The notes under the pieces: generated by a model
Databases searched by the model: none
What the model saw: only the letters and a program-made list of their open reading frames with translations
Told to the model about the DNA's origin: nothing
Translations under genes and position numbers: made by a program
Part shown: positions 62,575 through 64,000 of the stretch, piece after piece
Layout of the letters: each line of letters starts with the position of its first letter
Numbering within the stretch: position 1 is the first letter of the stretch
From: Microbacterium trichothecenolyticum
GTDB taxonomy: Bacteria > Actinomycetota > Actinomycetes > Actinomycetales > Microbacteriaceae
NCBI RefSeq assembly: GCF_030818955.1
Contig: NZ_JAUTBF010000001.1
Span: 3,596,001-3,660,000 of the forward strand
Length of the DNA: 64,000 nucleotides
Direction: 5' to 3'

Positions 62575-62665
62575 CTTCGCCGGGCTGCTGGTCATCATCA
62601 TGCGCAGCGACGAGGTGCGCGGAATTCTCACGGAGCTGGTGCGTCGCGCGTTGACGGTGCAGTGA
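62561..62665 (+). pseudogene. DUF4244 pilin-like gene, 3' part
   Basis: 34 codons from ATG 62561 to the TGA at 62663-62665: MAAVAFAGLLVIIMRSDEVR, then GILTELVRRALTVQ. This is the hydrophobic helix and C-terminus of DUF4244. Joined to residues 1-42 encoded at 45579-45704 it gives a complete 76-residue protein. Its stop overlaps the tadE start by 4 bp (GTGA), as in an intact tad operon, so the following genes are cut off from their usual promoter by the insertion. Confidence 0.93.
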
Positions 62666-63021
62666 GACGCGGGCTGAGCGTGCACGTCACGCGATGGCGT
62701 CGACGACTCGATGATCGGGGATCCGTCGCCGCTGAATTCGCCGTGGCGCTTCCCGCCGTGGTCGTCGTGCTGGCACTGGCGGTCGGAGCGCTCGGCTCCG
62801 TGGCCACCGCGGTTCGCCTGCAGCACGGCGCGGCCGAAGCGGCGCGCCTGCTCGGTCGCGGTGACGGCGACGGGCTCGCAGCGGTCGAGGGCGGGGGCGT
62901 GGCGGCCGTCGTCGAGCACGCCGGTGGCCTCGTGTGCGTCACGGCATCCGCTCCCGTGGCGGCCGCACTTCCCCTTCCTCCCGTCACGGCACGTGCCTGC
63001 GCCCTCGACGGCGGCCGCTGA
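62662..63021 (+). CDS. tadE: TadE-like minor pilin
   Basis: A 119-residue protein with an N-terminal basic stretch, then the TadE motif GSVAAEFAVALPAVVVVLAL (residues 20-39), a prepilin-type hydrophobic helix preceded by Gly and containing Glu at +5. The C-terminal part is a small secreted domain. It is the Rv3655c-like gene. GTG start inside the stop of the pilin remnant, and its own stop overlaps the next ATG by 1 base. Confidence 0.85.
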   Translation: MRRGLSVHVTRWRRRLDDRGSVAAEFAVALPAVVVVLALAVGALGSVATAVRLQHGAAEAARLLGRGDGDGLAAVEGGGVAAVVEHAGGLVCVTASAPVAAALPLPPVTARACALDGGR

Positions 63022-63341
63022 TGGCGGGCACGGTGGCGACGGTCGGCGTGACGGTCGTCGTGGTCGCGACCGGCGCCGCGTTCGGGCTGGTCCTCGGCGC
63101 CGTGCTGCACGTACAGCGACTCGCCGACACGGCGGACGCTGCCGCGCTCGCCGCCGCCGACACGGCGAGCGGGGCGGTCTCCGGCATCCCCTGCGACGCC
63201 GCATCTGCGGTCGCCGCGGCGGCGGGCGCGAGGGTCCAGGAGTGCGACGTCGACGGCCTCGTCGCGACCATCACCGTCGCGGGGGCGTACGGTGGAGTTC
63301 CATTCGATGTGCGCTCGCGGGCCGGCCCCCCGACGTCTTGA
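63021..63341 (+). CDS. TadG-like protein of the tad locus
   Basis: A 106-residue protein with one N-terminal TM helix (about 4-30, VATVGVTVVVVATGAAFGLV) and the Tad-secretion hallmark QRLADTADAAALAAADTASG (RxxADxAALAAA), as in the helicase/secretion-neighbourhood TadE-like proteins (Rv3654c type). One cysteine pair (Cys59, Cys75 by rough count) may form a disulfide. ATG 63021 shares a base with the tadE TGA. It ends the tad operon. Confidence 0.8.
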   Translation: MAGTVATVGVTVVVVATGAAFGLVLGAVLHVQRLADTADAAALAAADTASGAVSGIPCDAASAVAAAAGARVQECDVDGLVATITVAGAYGGVPFDVRSRAGPPTS

Positions 63342-63409
63342 GCCCGTCAGACCTCCCGGAACCCGGATAGGGAGGCGTGTGTATGGTGTGCATCGACGAA
63401 AGGACCCCA

Positions 63410-64000
63410 GTGGCAAACGGCAAGAAGCTCGTCATCGTCGAGTCCCCGACGAAGATGAAGTCGATCCAGGGATACCTCGGCGACGACTACGAAGTGCTCA
63501 GCTCGGTCGGTCACATCCGCGACCTGGCGTCGAAGAAAGAGATCCCGGCCGACAAGAAGGCGGCGTACGGCAAGTACTCCATCGACGTCGAGAACGACTT
63601 CGACCCCTTCTACGTGGTCAACGACCGCAAGACGAAGACGGTGGCCGAGCTCAAGCGGGCTCTCAAAGGCGCCGACGAAGTCCTGCTCGCCACCGATGGC
63701 GACCGCGAGGGCGAGGCCATCGCGTGGCACCTGCTCGAGGTGCTGAAGCCCAAGGTCCCCGTGCGCCGCATGATCTTCCACGAGATCACCAAAGACGCCA
63801 TCCGCGACGCCGCCGAGCACACGCGCGACCTCGACGTGTCGCTCGTCGACGCGCAAGAGACCCGCCGCGTGCTCGACCGCCTCTACGGCTGGGACGTCTC
63901 GCCGGTGCTGTGGCGCAAGGTCGGCTCCGGCCGCGAGGGCACCGCCCTCAGCGCCGGTCGGGTGCAGTCCGCCGCCACCCGTATGGTCGTCGAGCGCGAA
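63410..64000 (+). CDS. topA: DNA topoisomerase I, 5' part
   Basis: 197 codons are visible before the window ends. The N-terminus [20 protein letters not shown] is the Toprim start of type IA topoisomerases, with [14 protein letters not shown] and the Toprim acidic triad [30 protein letters not shown] and [20 protein letters not shown] continue into domain IV, then [21 protein letters not shown] 63410 follows AAAGGA. It relaxes negative supercoils. The position after the tad locus is conserved in actinobacteria. Confidence 0.97.
   Translation, partial: MANGKKLVIVESPTKMKSIQGYLGDDYEVLSSVGHIRDLASKKEIPADKKAAYGKYSIDVENDFDPFYVVNDRKTKTVAELKRALKGADEVLLATDGDREGEAIAWHLLEVLKPKVPVRRMIFHEITKDAIRDAAEHTRDLDVSLVDAQETRRVLDRLYGWDVSPVLWRKVGSGREGTALSAGRVQSAATRMVVERE

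Overview
The window is high-GC DNA (about 70% by eye) from a Gram-positive actinobacterium, most likely Microbacteriaceae close to Microbacterium. The evidence is GTG starts, single-base and 4-bp gene overlaps, a WhiB protein, mycothiol-group-style gene families, a tad pilus locus with DUF4244 next to topA, a 6C-type small RNA, and a high density of GGATGCC/GGCATCC. No rRNA operon or CRISPR array was seen.

Housekeeping part, 1-30 kb. A copper amine oxidase, a second membrane protein and two APC permeases with an IclR regulator form an amine/amino-acid uptake and oxidation block. The SRP RNA follows, then pta-ackA, a beta-phosphoglucomutase/GH65 phosphorylase pair (alpha-glucoside phosphorolysis), dnaX-recR, a ThrE-type exporter, lysC and asd, mqo, tdk, galE, a FadR-type GntR regulator with a siderophore-interacting protein, an HAD phosphatase, a META-domain protein and a secreted trypsin-like protease whose reading frame is broken in a G run.

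First mobile region, 30.2-34.07 kb. An IS3-family copy lacks a target duplication. It is followed by a possible ArdA-like remnant and a large serine recombinase whose frame runs, without a stop, through an antisense tRNA-Pro(CGG). This looks like the remnant of an element integrated at the 3' end of that tRNA.

Cell-surface and core part, 34.2-45.6 kb. A sortase-anchored thioester-domain-like protein, a metallophosphoesterase, a class A penicillin-binding protein with PASTA domains, a DUF4177-like protein, RidA, a PAP2 phosphatase and acetyl-CoA synthetase. Upstream of the tad locus (tadA, a fused tadB/C, DUF4244 pilin, tadE, tadG-like) is a C-rich double-hairpin RNA that I call 6C RNA.

Second mobile region, 45.705-62.565 kb. 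A 16.86-kb element splits the DUF4244 pilin gene. Both halves are present and rejoin exactly in frame. The junctions give attL GCGACCATGGCTATCGTCGC and attR GCGACGATGGCGGCCGTCGC, from which a symmetric attP and attB can be rebuilt. The element has its own serine integrase, a frameshifted tyrosine recombinase, a WhiB protein, a rolling-circle HUH Rep and no recognisable capsid or conjugation genes. Its cargo looks like anti-phage or conflict genes: a three-gene module with a 4-TM protein (RexAB-like layout), an overlapping 2OG-Fe(II) dioxygenase + HEPN/zinc-ribbon pair, a DUF5677-like protein and a TRADD-N-associated-like membrane protein. These are the best candidates for an undescribed system.

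The window ends with the rest of the tad locus and the 5' part of topA.
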